64,000 nucleotides of DNA from Acidobacteriota bacterium (GCA_016703965.1 JADJBB010000025.1:496001-560000), one strand, 5' to 3'; shown: positions 26,633 to 35,680, counted from the stretch's first letter. Notes: generated from the sequence alone by a model not told the origin. A program made the numbers and translations.

Positions 26633-26654
26633 CACTTATTATAGGCAGGTGAGC

Positions 26655-27227
26655 ATGAAACAACTAAAAATTGCCATCGCATTTTTGATACTGCTTGTTA
26701 GTGGAGGTCATGTCTTTTCACAAGATGGACCGCCACCACCGCCGCCTCCTTTGATCTGGAAAGCCCCGGCTTCTTCCGAGGTGAAGAGATATATCAATTC
26801 GGCTCATAAATTTTCAGTTGATTTCATTGGTGATCCTTCGGTTAGCGAAGGTATTGGTGTCATGTCTCACTATACCGTGAAACGGCCCGGATCGCTGATG
26901 TATGTCAGGGTAATTGAATTTGCAAAGGAAGATCTTCAAAAGGTCACGGTTCCCGAGATCATTCAGCAAGTCAAGTCGGCTTATGGAACGACTCTGAAAT
27001 ATTCGATTGTTGACCTTCTAAGCGAAAAGTCCGATGCGATCGAGTTCTCGGCCTCGGATACGTTCCATATTCGACGAGTCAATGCCAGAGTTGTAAACGG
27101 AAAACTCTATGAACTTTACATTGATGTCACCAACTGGCATATCTTGAAGGATCATTACCCAGAAAAAGTTAAAGCATTTAACGAGGAAGCCAATCGCTTT
27201 TTCAAGTCGTTTGAGTTACAAAAATGA
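26655..27227 (+). CDS. Exported protein of unknown function
   Basis: A 190-residue protein from ATG 26655 (MKQLKIAIAFLILLVSGGHVFSQ), with a clear signal peptide of about 23 residues and AGGTGAG just before the start. After a Pro-rich stretch (DGPPPPPPPLIW) comes a domain beginning YINSAHKFSVDFIGDPSV that resembles PsbP/DUF1795-like surface proteins in layout (an exported domain binding an unknown ligand). I cannot assign a function. Its stop overlaps the tatD start by four bases. Confidence 0.65.
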   Translation: MKQLKIAIAFLILLVSGGHVFSQDGPPPPPPPLIWKAPASSEVKRYINSAHKFSVDFIGDPSVSEGIGVMSHYTVKRPGSLMYVRVIEFAKEDLQKVTVPEIIQQVKSAYGTTLKYSIVDLLSEKSDAIEFSASDTFHIRRVNARVVNGKLYELYIDVTNWHILKDHYPEKVKAFNEEANRFFKSFELQK

Positions 27228-28054
27228 TTCTTATCGATTCCCACTGCCACATAGACGGCGAACAGTTTGACGAGGATCGCGACGAGGTTGTTCGGCGGGC
27301 TCGTGAGGCTGGGGTAGTGGCGATGTTGAATATTGGCACGGGCGATCCGGGTACGGATGATTTTCGGCGGGCCGTGGCTGTGGCGGAGAAATACGACCAC
27401 GTTTATTCGGCGGTCGGGGTTCATCCGCATGATGCGAAGCTTTATGATGACGCGGCCGAGGAGCATTTGCTTGAGCTGGCGAAGAGCGATAAGGTGATCG
27501 CTTGGGGTGAGATCGGGTTGGATTATTACTACGATCATTCGCCGAGGGATGTTCAGCGGGATGTTTTTCGGCGGCAGATACGAACGGCGAGGTCGCTCGG
27601 GCTGCCGATCATTATTCACAGTCGCGATGCGGATGATGAGACGGTTGAGATACTCACGGAGGAATGTTCTGAAATAGCTGATAGCGGAAAGCTGATATCT
27701 GAAAGCGGTTTTCCTGGCGGAATCATGCATTGTTTTGGCGGTACGCCCGCGATGGCTGAGGATCTGATGAAGATCGGTTTCATGATCTCATTTGCCGGGA
27801 ACGTTACGTTTAAAAAAGCCGAGAATCTTCGTGAGTCGGCTCGCGTCGTCCCGCTCGACCGGCTTTTGATCGAGACTGATTGCCCGTTTCTCACGCCCGT
27901 ACCATTTCGCGGAAAGCGAAACGAGCCCAGCTTTGTCGCACACACCGCCAGGTTTCTTGCTGAGCTTCACGGCGTGGATGTCGAGACATTCGCAGATGCT
28001 ACGACGAATAACTTCCTGCGATTCTTTAACCTCGAATTGCCGACAAAGCCGTAA
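27224..28054 (+). CDS. tatD: TatD-family metal-dependent DNase/hydrolase
   Basis: TIM-barrel hydrolase, 276 residues. Metal ligands are in DSHCHIDGEQF (7-9), the GEIGLDYYYDHSP Glu, PIIIHSRDA, the GGIMHCFGG His and the LIETDCPFLTPVP Asp. Homologues are DNA or RNA 3' exonucleases or D-aminoacyl-tRNA-type hydrolases. It is about 15 residues longer than E. coli TatD owing to an insert at about 147-162 (EIADSGKLISES) that looks repeat-derived. It is translationally coupled to the preceding exported protein gene. Confidence 0.92.
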   Translation: MILIDSHCHIDGEQFDEDRDEVVRRAREAGVVAMLNIGTGDPGTDDFRRAVAVAEKYDHVYSAVGVHPHDAKLYDDAAEEHLLELAKSDKVIAWGEIGLDYYYDHSPRDVQRDVFRRQIRTARSLGLPIIIHSRDADDETVEILTEECSEIADSGKLISESGFPGGIMHCFGGTPAMAEDLMKIGFMISFAGNVTFKKAENLRESARVVPLDRLLIETDCPFLTPVPFRGKRNEPSFVAHTARFLAELHGVDVETFADATTNNFLRFFNLELPTKP

Positions 28055-28311
28055 CCGTCTTCATACTTCGAGCGGAGATATTCCGAGGTTTTGCGACCCA
28101 TCGTGTTGCATAGATAAAAGATGCAACAATCCGTGATATGATTTCGTAGGAAAGATCGTGAGGTTTGTCTGTTCGATCTGCAAAACCGTGCCACAAGATA
28201 CAAATTGGCATGATTTTTGGATTGAGAATATGAGTTCGAAATATTTTTTTACAAAAATCGTTAGAATGGATGGTGGATGCAGGAGTAACTCTCGTATATA
28301 CAACATTTACG

Positions 28312-28438
28312 CTGTCCACACTAGGAGTGGACAAGCGGTGGACAAGCGGTGGACAGCGAGTGGACAAGAATTTTGTCCGAAGCCGATAACGCTAGTGGTT
28401 GCAATAGATAATCGCGAAAGGTGTGCAAACGTGTCCAC
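28312..28438. repeat. Array of GTGGACA motifs with 11-bp period
   Basis: In the 469-base gap between tatD and the YajQ gene, GTGGACAAGCG-type units start at 28327, 28338, 28349 and 28360, exactly 11 bp apart (one helical turn), and the inverted form TGTCCAC occurs at 28313 and 28432. An AT-rich stretch lies just upstream (28205-28262). The six units match the DnaA box TTATCCACA at 6-7 of 9 positions. The remaining gap shows no convincing gene. Confidence 0.55.
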
Positions 28439-28523
28439 TACGTTCGGATGTCGTCACGCGAGAACACGGTGCCGTTTTCGTTCGGCGTTCCAAACGAGAT
28501 TTATCTGTGGTTAAATAGAGGAT

Positions 28524-29021
28524 ATGGCAAAGGAAAATTCATTCGACATCGTTTCTAAAACAGATTACGCAGAGCTGACGAACGCTCTCAACCAGACCGA
28601 GAAAGAGATCTCGCAGCGGTTCGATTTCAAGGGCAGCAAGGCGAAGGTGGAGTTACAGGCAAAGGACCTGATCATGACCGCCGAGGACGACACGCGGCTC
28701 CGCAACATGAACGACATTCTACAGAGCAAGCTCGTCAAACGCGGCATTTCGCTCAAGGCCCTCGACTATCAAAAAGCCGAGCCGGCGGCCGGCGGAACGC
28801 TTCGTCAGCTTGTGAAGATACAGCAGGGAATTCCCATCGAAAAAGCGAAGGAAGTCGTCCGCTTTATCAAAGACGAAAAGTTCAAAGTACAAGCCTCGAT
28901 CCAGGGCGAAACTGTCCGCGTTTCGGGCAAAGACCGCGATACATTGCAGGATGTCATGGCAAAGCTAAAGGGACGTGACTTTGGGATCGATATGATGTTT
29001 GATAACTATCGATCTAATTAG
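28524..29021 (+). CDS. YajQ-family nucleotide-binding protein
   Basis: 165 residues, the family's normal length (DUF520). The N-terminus reads SFDIVSKTDYAELTNALNQTEKEI, followed by RFDFKGSKAKVEL, and the C-terminus ends GRDFGIDMMFDNYR, as in YajQ. Some homologues bind cyclic di-GMP and control transcription; whether this one does is unknown. Two half-repeats pack into a double ferredoxin-like fold in known structures. Confidence 0.92.
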   Translation: MAKENSFDIVSKTDYAELTNALNQTEKEISQRFDFKGSKAKVELQAKDLIMTAEDDTRLRNMNDILQSKLVKRGISLKALDYQKAEPAAGGTLRQLVKIQQGIPIEKAKEVVRFIKDEKFKVQASIQGETVRVSGKDRDTLQDVMAKLKGRDFGIDMMFDNYRSN

Positions 29022-29031
29022 CTATAGAGCA

Positions 29032-29733
29032 ATGAAATTGATTTTCAGCTTGAGCATCGCGGTAGGTTTGATAGCTGGGCTTGTTTTCGCCTTTATTGGG
29101 TATCAATACGTAAAGCCTCCTGTGTTTTCTTCAACATCTCCAGATCGAAGATTTAGAGTTGATCTCTTCGGCAATCTCGATGCTCCTGAATTTCCTTTCA
29201 TCATGAGTACAATTGAGGCCGAGGTCATAGCTGAAGGGCGAAAACTAAGCCGCGTACCAATACACTTCGCCGATCCACTCGAAGGAAGTTTTAATGTTAC
29301 CTACCGAGAACTTCGCTGGAGTGACGACAATGTATTTGGCCTCTATGGTTTGCCAGAATCCGATTTTCGCGACGGAATAAGCCGTGACTCTATAACGATC
29401 ACGAACAATGCGAATCGGAACATTGGGTTTTTGAAGGTGCGATTTGGTGGAAATCAGTTTTTTATCTTCGATTTGAAGTCTAATCGTAACCAAGCTATAA
29501 ATCTGACTCAGAAATCGCGAGTTCTTGAGTATGTTCATGTTTCTGGCGAATTTGATAGTGGAACCGAGATTCGGTCCGGCGGTATAAATTTCGATTCGAG
29601 TGATAAACAACCCTCACGATATTGCGTTACGATTGACGAAGGCGGTACCCGAATTAATAGCGTCGATTTGCAGGGATGGACTCTGAATCCTGACAAGATT
29701 ATTGTTCCGGCGGTGAAGGCTTGTGGTGACTAG
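29032..29733 (+). CDS. Membrane-anchored protein of unknown function
   Basis: 233 residues from ATG 29032 (MKLIFSLSIAVGLIAGLVFAFIG). The start at 28999 would overlap the YajQ gene. One N-terminal membrane segment or signal anchor is followed by a soluble, beta-rich, mostly extracytoplasmic domain (SPDRRFRVDLFGNL...). I do not recognise the family. It ends three bases before the polyprenyl synthase gene, so both are probably on one transcript. Confidence 0.6.
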   Translation: MKLIFSLSIAVGLIAGLVFAFIGYQYVKPPVFSSTSPDRRFRVDLFGNLDAPEFPFIMSTIEAEVIAEGRKLSRVPIHFADPLEGSFNVTYRELRWSDDNVFGLYGLPESDFRDGISRDSITITNNANRNIGFLKVRFGGNQFFIFDLKSNRNQAINLTQKSRVLEYVHVSGEFDSGTEIRSGGINFDSSDKQPSRYCVTIDEGGTRINSVDLQGWTLNPDKIIVPAVKACGD

Positions 29734-29736
29734 ATA

Positions 29737-30756
29737 ATGCAGACATTTGCTCCAAAACAAGAGTCAACCGATCCGGCTATACTCTCTAAAAGAATATTTG
29801 ACCTTATCAAGACTGAGATGCAGCTCGTTGAGGCGGAGTACGAACGACAGGCTTCGTCGAACATCCAGGTCATTGACTATCTCGGCGAATATTTGAGAGC
29901 ATCCGGGGGCAAACGTGTTCGCCCGGCTCTACTGATCCTGTCTAACTACGTCTTGGACGGTGATGCGACCAAAGACAATGTCATTCGTTTGGCGACCGTG
30001 ATGGAGATGCTTCACACGGCGACGCTCGTGCATGACGATATAATTGATAACGCCGATCTGCGGCGGAATCGGTCGTCGGTGAATGCTCGGTTTGGGAATC
30101 AGACCGCCGTGCTGATGGGCGACTGGCTGTATATGTCGGCGTTTGAGACAACGGTGCGTGAGCGGTCGCTCGAGATCATTGACATTCTGACACGGTTGAC
30201 GCGGAAGATGACCGAGGGCGAACTGATACAGCTGACTCGGATCGGGCGGTTGGATATTTCGGAAGCTGAGTATTTTGACATTCTGGAACGAAAGACCGCA
30301 TTCCTGTTTTCGGCTTGCTGCGAGGTCGGGGCGATCCTTGCGGGTGCGGGCGAGGCTGAGCAGAAGGCTCTTCGTGACTACGGAATGCACCTCGGCGTTG
30401 CCTTCCAATTGTCTGACGACGTGCTTGATCTGACGTCGGAAACCGAGACTTTGGGAAAAGCCGCGGGTTCGGATCTGCTTGAAGGAAAACTCACGCTTCC
30501 GCTCATATATCTACTCGAAAGACTCCCCGACCTTCAGCCAAAACTTGAAAAGATAATGTTCGATGGCGAATATACCGCCATCCGTCGCGAGGACCTTCGG
30601 GCATTACTACGGGAAAACGGGATTATTCAAGTGATTAAAGAGCGTGCGGATGATTATGTAACACGCGCAAGAAAAAGTCTTGATGTTTTGGCCGAATCAA
30701 GGTATCGTTCTTGTTTAGAAGACGTTTTGACGTTTGTTACCGGTAGAAATAGTTAA
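29737..30756 (+). CDS. Trans-polyprenyl diphosphate synthase (long-chain)
   Basis: Condenses isopentenyl diphosphate units to make the side chain of a respiratory quinone (heptaprenyl/octaprenyl class). 339 residues. The first Asp-rich motif is DDIID (about 100-104) followed by RRN; the second is DDVLD (227-231). GGKRVRPALLIL and LGVAFQLSDD are also present. The exact chain length cannot be read from sequence. Confidence 0.92.
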   Translation: MQTFAPKQESTDPAILSKRIFDLIKTEMQLVEAEYERQASSNIQVIDYLGEYLRASGGKRVRPALLILSNYVLDGDATKDNVIRLATVMEMLHTATLVHDDIIDNADLRRNRSSVNARFGNQTAVLMGDWLYMSAFETTVRERSLEIIDILTRLTRKMTEGELIQLTRIGRLDISEAEYFDILERKTAFLFSACCEVGAILAGAGEAEQKALRDYGMHLGVAFQLSDDVLDLTSETETLGKAAGSDLLEGKLTLPLIYLLERLPDLQPKLEKIMFDGEYTAIRREDLRALLRENGIIQVIKERADDYVTRARKSLDVLAESRYRSCLEDVLTFVTGRNS

Positions 30757-30821
30757 ACACAAAACGCACATCTTAAGCTGTTCGGCGATTTTGAGAATGC
30801 CGTAAGCAACACGAACACAAT

Positions 30822-31439
30822 ATGTTAGACGAAAATAATCCGGATGCCCTTCAAGACATTTTGGAACAAACACGCGGTGCTTTAAGCCAGGCAATTGCAA
30901 AATTGCGGGATGCCGAGGGCGAGGTCGAAAGGCTTAAGTCTGCGTTAAGCGCTCTTGAGGGCATTGCCGCACAGAACGGCAGATCGGTGGATGGCGTTCG
31001 CCATTCGATGAATTCCGGACGCTCCGGAAGCCTTGGTAACACATTCCATATTGAAGAAGCAACAACTTCGGGTTCCGAACGAACAGATCCTCGGTCAAAT
31101 GTTCAGGACCTTACGAGCCGAGAGTATCGCCGCGACAACTCAGTGGCATATCTCAATCAGAACCGGCCCAAACTGGTACATCAGGATTTCGAACCGAGCA
31201 GTGACCGCTTTAGCGACAGGACCATCACTCAGTCATGCACATTGCTTCTCCGCGAGGCCGGACGGCCGCTGCACGTGAATGAACTTTACAATCTGCTTGT
31301 CGCCGGCGGAATGAAGTTCAAGGGCAATAACCCAACGATCTCCGTCGCCGTCTCCCTCAGCCGCAATAGCCGGTTTCGCAAGGTAGATCCGGGCACATTT
31401 GATCTGGTCATACGCGAAGCTTATCAGGCTGCGTCTTAG
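30822..31439 (+). CDS. Coiled-coil plus HARE-HTH domain protein
   Basis: 205 residues. Residues about 5-50 form a coiled coil with heptad-like Leu and Ala (LEQTRGALSQAIAKLRDAEG, then VERLKSALSALEG). A polar linker follows, and the last 70 residues (CTLLLREAGRPLHVNELYNLL, then FKGNNPTISVAVSLSRNSRFRKVDPGTFDLV) match the HARE winged-helix seen in ASXL proteins, RNA polymerase delta and restriction endonucleases. A DNA- or polymerase-associated role is an inference. No Shine-Dalgarno is clear. Confidence 0.7.
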   Translation: MLDENNPDALQDILEQTRGALSQAIAKLRDAEGEVERLKSALSALEGIAAQNGRSVDGVRHSMNSGRSGSLGNTFHIEEATTSGSERTDPRSNVQDLTSREYRRDNSVAYLNQNRPKLVHQDFEPSSDRFSDRTITQSCTLLLREAGRPLHVNELYNLLVAGGMKFKGNNPTISVAVSLSRNSRFRKVDPGTFDLVIREAYQAAS

Positions 31440-31527
31440 GCGTTTAGATCTCAACTTCGAAAAAATCAATATCAAATCGAAACCTTTCCGTTTATACTTA
31501 CTCAAGGTGAAGTATAACGCTGGAAAA

Positions 31528-33591
31528 TTGTATTTGGATCGCAAGCGGTCATGGATGGCGGCAATCTGGGTTGTGAGCGTATTGTTCATTTGTCTCACTA
31601 CCGCTTCCGCGCAAAAACTCCGGCTACGATCTCAGATCAACCCGAATTGCGAAGTTCCCAGCGGCCTGACCACGCTCAAATACTCTGACATCTGGGCCAA
31701 TGGAAACATCGCGGTTCAGGGGAGCTATAACTGCCGCGGTGCCTTCATCTACGACATATCGAATCCGGACGCCCCGGTGCTCGCCAGCGTTTATGATCCC
31801 TCGCCCACGCAGACGTTTCTAGAAGCGATCGTTGTTGGCAACCGCGGTTATTTTGGCAGCGGCGGCCCTTACGCAAATGGTTCGGCGCAGACCGGCACAG
31901 GGGTTCATATCGTGGATCTGTCGGATCCGTATCATCCATCACTGATCGGTAGGGTGAACGAGAACCGCGGCGGCGGGTTTAACGGCATTCACGAAATGAA
32001 TGTCTATGGCAATTATCTTATTGAGAATTATAATGCCGTTTCGAACCGGACGATCAGGATCATCGATATATCCGATCCGCAGAATCCGCGCCTGAAATGG
32101 GACTTTAGTCCTCAGGAAACATTTTGGGTTCACGCCATTCATATTCGTGGAGCTCGGATGTATATGTCGGGTTGGGCCGGCTTGATAGAGATCTATGACC
32201 TAACCGATATCGCTAACACTCCGCCGCTCCTTCTCGGAACGATACAGGGAAACAACAACAACCATAGTTCATGGACGAGCGAAGACGGGAATTACCTCTA
32301 TTCGTGCCGCGAGGTGCCGGACGGCGATCTGCGTGTCTATGACGTAAGAAACCCGGCTCAGGCGACTCTCGTTCGGACGATAAAAACCAGTGACCTGGGG
32401 ATCAATGCGATCAGCCCGCACAATCCTGTGGTGATGGGCAATTATCTTTACGTGTCGTGGTACCAGGCCGGTGTCCAGGTTTTTGATCTGACGGATCCAA
32501 CCTCTCCGCGCAGAATTGCGCAATACGATACATTCCCTGAGACATTCGCTCCGCCGGTCGAAGAATCGAAAAGGCTCGCGGATATTGAGCCCTGGGATAT
32601 GGTCTGCGGATCGGCTAACCGGCAGAATGCGCTTCCAAACACGTACGAAGGGAACTGGGCGGTCTATCCATTCCTCGGACAAAATAAGATCCTCGCCGGT
32701 GATCTCGATCACGGGCTTTTCATTCTTGACGGGTCGGGCTTGGCGGCAAGGCCGAAGAATCGAGTTTCAGATTTTGATGGTGACGGGAAGACCGATCTAT
32801 CTATCTTTCGCTCAACTACCGGTGATTGGGAACTCGAAAACAGCTCGGATCACGGCGTCAGCTCTCCTCAGTTTGGTGTCCTGGACGACATACTCGCTCC
32901 CGGGGATTATGATGGCGACGGGAAGACCGAGATCGCCGTTTTCCGTCCGTCTAATGGTGTCTGGTATCTCCGACGAAACACGTCCTTCATCGCAGTTCCA
33001 TTTGGTATCGCGGGCGATATCCCGGTTCCGGGCGACTATGACGCGGATGGTAGAACAGACGTTGCGGTTTTTCGGCCTTCGAACGGCAGTTGGTACATTT
33101 TGCGGAGCACGCTTGGCTTCATTGGGGTCCAATGGGGAATGATAGGCGATAAGCCAGTCGCGGGTGACTATGATGGCGACAGCAAAACCGATATCGCGAT
33201 CTGGCGACCCGGAAATGGTGTTTGGTATGTCTTGCGAAGTTCGTCGTCTATACCTCTTTACTGGCAGTTCGGGATCAGTACTGATAAACCGGTAGTCGCC
33301 GATTTTGACGGCAACGGAATAACGGATTTCGCAGTTTATCGTCCATCCGAAGGCAACTGGTTCGTCCTCGATCCTGCCGCCGTACCGTTCATGCGGTCTT
33401 TTGTGTGGGGTGTTCCGTCGGATCAGCCGATCCCTGCCGATTACGATGGTGACGGCAAAACAGATGTGGCGATCTTTAGGCAGAGTTCGAACGAATGGTA
33501 CATCCTCAATAGTTCCGGCACGCCCTATACGCAGCGAATTTTTGGCAGATCCGGTGATATTCCGACGCCGTCTTCGGTCAATCCGCAGTAA
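31528..33591 (+). CDS. Secreted LVIVD-propeller and FG-GAP/VCBS repeat protein
   Basis: About 687 residues, exported (signal peptide ends near TASAQ). The first half contains LVIVD-type repeats (GVHIVDLSDPYHPSLIG, IRIIDISDPQNPRLKW, VQVFDLTDPTSPRRIA), likely one beta-propeller. The last 290 residues hold six FG-GAP-like calcium-binding repeats of the form DYDGDGKTDIAVFRPSNGVWY. The start is uncertain: TTG 31528 gives a basic n-region (LYLDRKRSW), ATG 31555 a shorter one, and the longest frame from 31399 overlaps the HARE gene. Likely a surface-exposed or matrix protein. Confidence 0.75.
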   Translation: MYLDRKRSWMAAIWVVSVLFICLTTASAQKLRLRSQINPNCEVPSGLTTLKYSDIWANGNIAVQGSYNCRGAFIYDISNPDAPVLASVYDPSPTQTFLEAIVVGNRGYFGSGGPYANGSAQTGTGVHIVDLSDPYHPSLIGRVNENRGGGFNGIHEMNVYGNYLIENYNAVSNRTIRIIDISDPQNPRLKWDFSPQETFWVHAIHIRGARMYMSGWAGLIEIYDLTDIANTPPLLLGTIQGNNNNHSSWTSEDGNYLYSCREVPDGDLRVYDVRNPAQATLVRTIKTSDLGINAISPHNPVVMGNYLYVSWYQAGVQVFDLTDPTSPRRIAQYDTFPETFAPPVEESKRLADIEPWDMVCGSANRQNALPNTYEGNWAVYPFLGQNKILAGDLDHGLFILDGSGLAARPKNRVSDFDGDGKTDLSIFRSTTGDWELENSSDHGVSSPQFGVLDDILAPGDYDGDGKTEIAVFRPSNGVWYLRRNTSFIAVPFGIAGDIPVPGDYDADGRTDVAVFRPSNGSWYILRSTLGFIGVQWGMIGDKPVAGDYDGDSKTDIAIWRPGNGVWYVLRSSSSIPLYWQFGISTDKPVVADFDGNGITDFAVYRPSEGNWFVLDPAAVPFMRSFVWGVPSDQPIPADYDGDGKTDVAIFRQSSNEWYILNSSGTPYTQRIFGRSGDIPTPSSVNPQ

Positions 33592-33671
33592 TTTCAAGTT
33601 CAAACAAAGATCGCCGCCGCGAGTTGAGCAAAAACGCTTGACTTTGGGCGGTTTGTTCTTATGATTGCAGT

Positions 33672-35216
33672 ATGAAATTAAACCTGACGATCAGCAGCGG
33701 CACGCTCGCGGGCCGGAATTATGAATTAGAGACCGGATTTGTAACCATCGGCCGGAGTGATACCTGCAGCGTCAGGCTCGATCCGCAGACCGAGCGCATT
33801 GCTTCGAAGCAGCACGCCTACATCGAGGCGCGGCCCGATGGTTTCTATTTGTCGGACAACAAGAGTACGAACGGTACGTTTTTGAACGGTCAAAAGATCG
33901 AAACGGCAAAGCTCAATTCCGGGGATCAGATCCAGTTCGGTACGAATGGCGTGATCGCCTCAGTGCGGATCGATTCGGAAATGCCGCAGGCGGTGGTGTC
34001 CGGGCAGCAGAGTTTTCACGAATACGAAGCACAGCAGTTCAACCAGAACGCAGCCCAGCAGCCGGTAAGCATGCAGGCTTCGCTCAATAATTTCGCTCTT
34101 GGCGGAGCGACGAATGTTAAAGTTGAACCCACGAATACAAAAAAATACGTTGGGATCGGCGTCACGCTTTTCGCGATCGCATTTTTGATCCTGATCGTTG
34201 CTGCATTGATGTTTTTGAGCGTAGGCATCGTTCCGGCCGTGATCGCGGCGGTCATTGCATTCATACCCGCGGTGATCTATTTGCTGCCGCTGATCTGGCT
34301 CGATCGTTACGATCCCGAACCTTTATGGCTGTTAGGCCTCGCGTTTGCGTGGGGAGCTCTGGTAGCGGTCGTCGTATCCTTTATCATCAACACGTTCTTC
34401 GGCATCGCCGTGGGCATAGCTGTTTCGCCTGAAGCAGGCGAAGCTGTTGGAGCTGTCATGTCCGCTCCTATCTTCGAGGAAGGCTCGAAAGGGCTTGGGC
34501 TATTGATCCTTCTGATCTTTTTCCGCCGTTATTTTGACGATATTTTGGATGGGATCGTGTTTGCTGGTGTTATTGCATTGGGATTTGCTACGGTTGAGAA
34601 CGTCCTTTATTATGGTCGAGCTTTGGGCGGCGGCGGATTCGGGGCATTGGCGGTCATTTTTGCAATGCGCGGTATCATGTCGCCGTTTGCACACGTCACA
34701 TTTACAAGCATGACGGGCATCGGATGCGGAATCTCGCGTGAATCGCACAATAAGGCCGTAAAAGTTCTATTACCCTTCGTCGGTTATATTGCCGCCGTGA
34801 CGCTTCATGCAATATGGAACGGCATGGCTGTTTTTGGCGGATTGCAGGGATTTGTGATCGGCTACCTCGTTCTGGAGATCCCGTTCTTCCTGATCTTCGT
34901 CGGATTTTCGCTCTATATCATGCGACGGCAGAACAAGATCCTCAACGAAATGCTCGCGATCGACATCGCCCGCGGCCTTATTCCTGCGGAGCATGCCAAG
35001 ACCGCCACATCTGCATTCAAGAGCTCGGGCTGGATACTGAGCGGATTATTCAACGGCAAATTCAAACCGCGAAGCCGTTACGTAAGAGCCCTCGGCAAGT
35101 TGGGATTAAGTTATTGGCATATACAGCGTGCAACAGCCGCCCAGGGGCAAACCGGAAGCTTTCAGCAGAATCCAATTCTCCGCGAAGAAGTGCTGAAATG
35201 GCGCGATCAAGTATAA
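33672..35216 (+). CDS. FHA domain fused to PrsW-family intramembrane protease
   Basis: 514 residues. The N-terminal FHA domain (about 1-100) has GRSD, SKQHAYIEA and KSTNGTFLNG, the phosphothreonine-binding pattern. A Gln-rich linker precedes about eight membrane segments (160-430). The membrane part has the PrsW/CAAX-protease-like signatures: PIFEEGSKGLG (Glu269, Glu270, Lys273), ATVENVLYYG (Glu309), HVTFTSMTG (His341) and LHAIWNG (His379). PrsW in Bacillus cleaves an anti-sigma factor. The fusion suggests site-1 proteolysis gated by phosphoprotein binding (inference). Confidence 0.85.
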   Translation: MKLNLTISSGTLAGRNYELETGFVTIGRSDTCSVRLDPQTERIASKQHAYIEARPDGFYLSDNKSTNGTFLNGQKIETAKLNSGDQIQFGTNGVIASVRIDSEMPQAVVSGQQSFHEYEAQQFNQNAAQQPVSMQASLNNFALGGATNVKVEPTNTKKYVGIGVTLFAIAFLILIVAALMFLSVGIVPAVIAAVIAFIPAVIYLLPLIWLDRYDPEPLWLLGLAFAWGALVAVVVSFIINTFFGIAVGIAVSPEAGEAVGAVMSAPIFEEGSKGLGLLILLIFFRRYFDDILDGIVFAGVIALGFATVENVLYYGRALGGGGFGALAVIFAMRGIMSPFAHVTFTSMTGIGCGISRESHNKAVKVLLPFVGYIAAVTLHAIWNGMAVFGGLQGFVIGYLVLEIPFFLIFVGFSLYIMRRQNKILNEMLAIDIARGLIPAEHAKTATSAFKSSGWILSGLFNGKFKPRSRYVRALGKLGLSYWHIQRATAAQGQTGSFQQNPILREEVLKWRDQV

Positions 35217-35284
35217 AATCAAGAGATAAAATTTGACTGAACTTTTGACCGGGTTATCTATCGTTAACTCGTAGAACAAGACCA

Positions 35285-35540
35285 AGGAGGGTATCCTAGC
35301 CCAGATAGCCTTAGAAACGCTCAATCTTCCGATCTCAAAGGTCGCTATCAAGATCGGCGATTCATCGCTTCCGCCGGCCGCTGGTTCGTGGAAGACAAGA
35401 TCGTTAACAAACTGGGCGTAAAAGGTGTTGGCGAGGTTGGAATCGTCGGCGTCGCCGCCGCAGTTGCTAACGCCGTTTTCAACGCGACCGGAACGAGGGT
35501 CCGCTCGCTTCCAATTACACCGGATAAGCTAATGACGTAA
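35285..35540 (+). pseudogene. Remnant of a molybdenum hydroxylase large subunit (xanthine dehydrogenase/CoxL family)
   Basis: Two pieces of one gene are still readable. 35296-35383 encodes LAQIALETLNLPISKVAIKI-GDSSLPPAA, the late-middle part of a molybdopterin-binding subunit. 35392-35537 encodes EDKIVNKLGVKGVGEVGIVG-VAAAVANAVFNATG-TRVRSLPITPDKLMT, its C-terminus, ending TAA at 35540. The roughly 60 residues expected between them are missing, and the frame changes. The rest of the gene is absent. This is a decayed fragment, not a sequencing indel. The base before the fragment (35217-35284) shows nothing else. Confidence 0.8.
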
Positions 35541-35636
35541 ACCGAGTACCCTTTTCTCTGGTTTATCCAATCGCCGTCAGTTGCCTCATATTCCGGATAG
35601 GCGCCTGGAAAAGAAAATCACACCAGCTCCTGGCAC

Positions 35637-35671
35637 AAAAAAAGGAAAGCCCGAAATAAAGGACTTTCCTT
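35637..35671 (-). terminator. Intrinsic terminator of tRNA-Lys
   Basis: On the minus strand an 11-bp stem (AAGGAAAGTCC paired across an 8-base loop, one G-U) is followed by seven T residues, beginning 10 bases past the tRNA 3' end. Confidence 0.85.
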
Positions 35672-35680
35672 CTCTTGAAT

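Noticed and set aside
28158..28514. 118-codon frame in the tatD-yajQ gap
   Set aside because: Covers the 11-bp repeat array, no ribosome binding site and no recognisable domain; Cys/Arg-rich as random frames are.
32812..33603. Minus-strand frame of 263 codons
   Set aside because: Mirrors the FG-GAP repeats of the plus-strand gene; Arg/Ile-rich and without start signal.
35285..35540. Molybdenum hydroxylase fragment as a mere sequencing indel
   Set aside because: About 60 residues are missing and the upstream two thirds of the gene are absent, so it is a true remnant.
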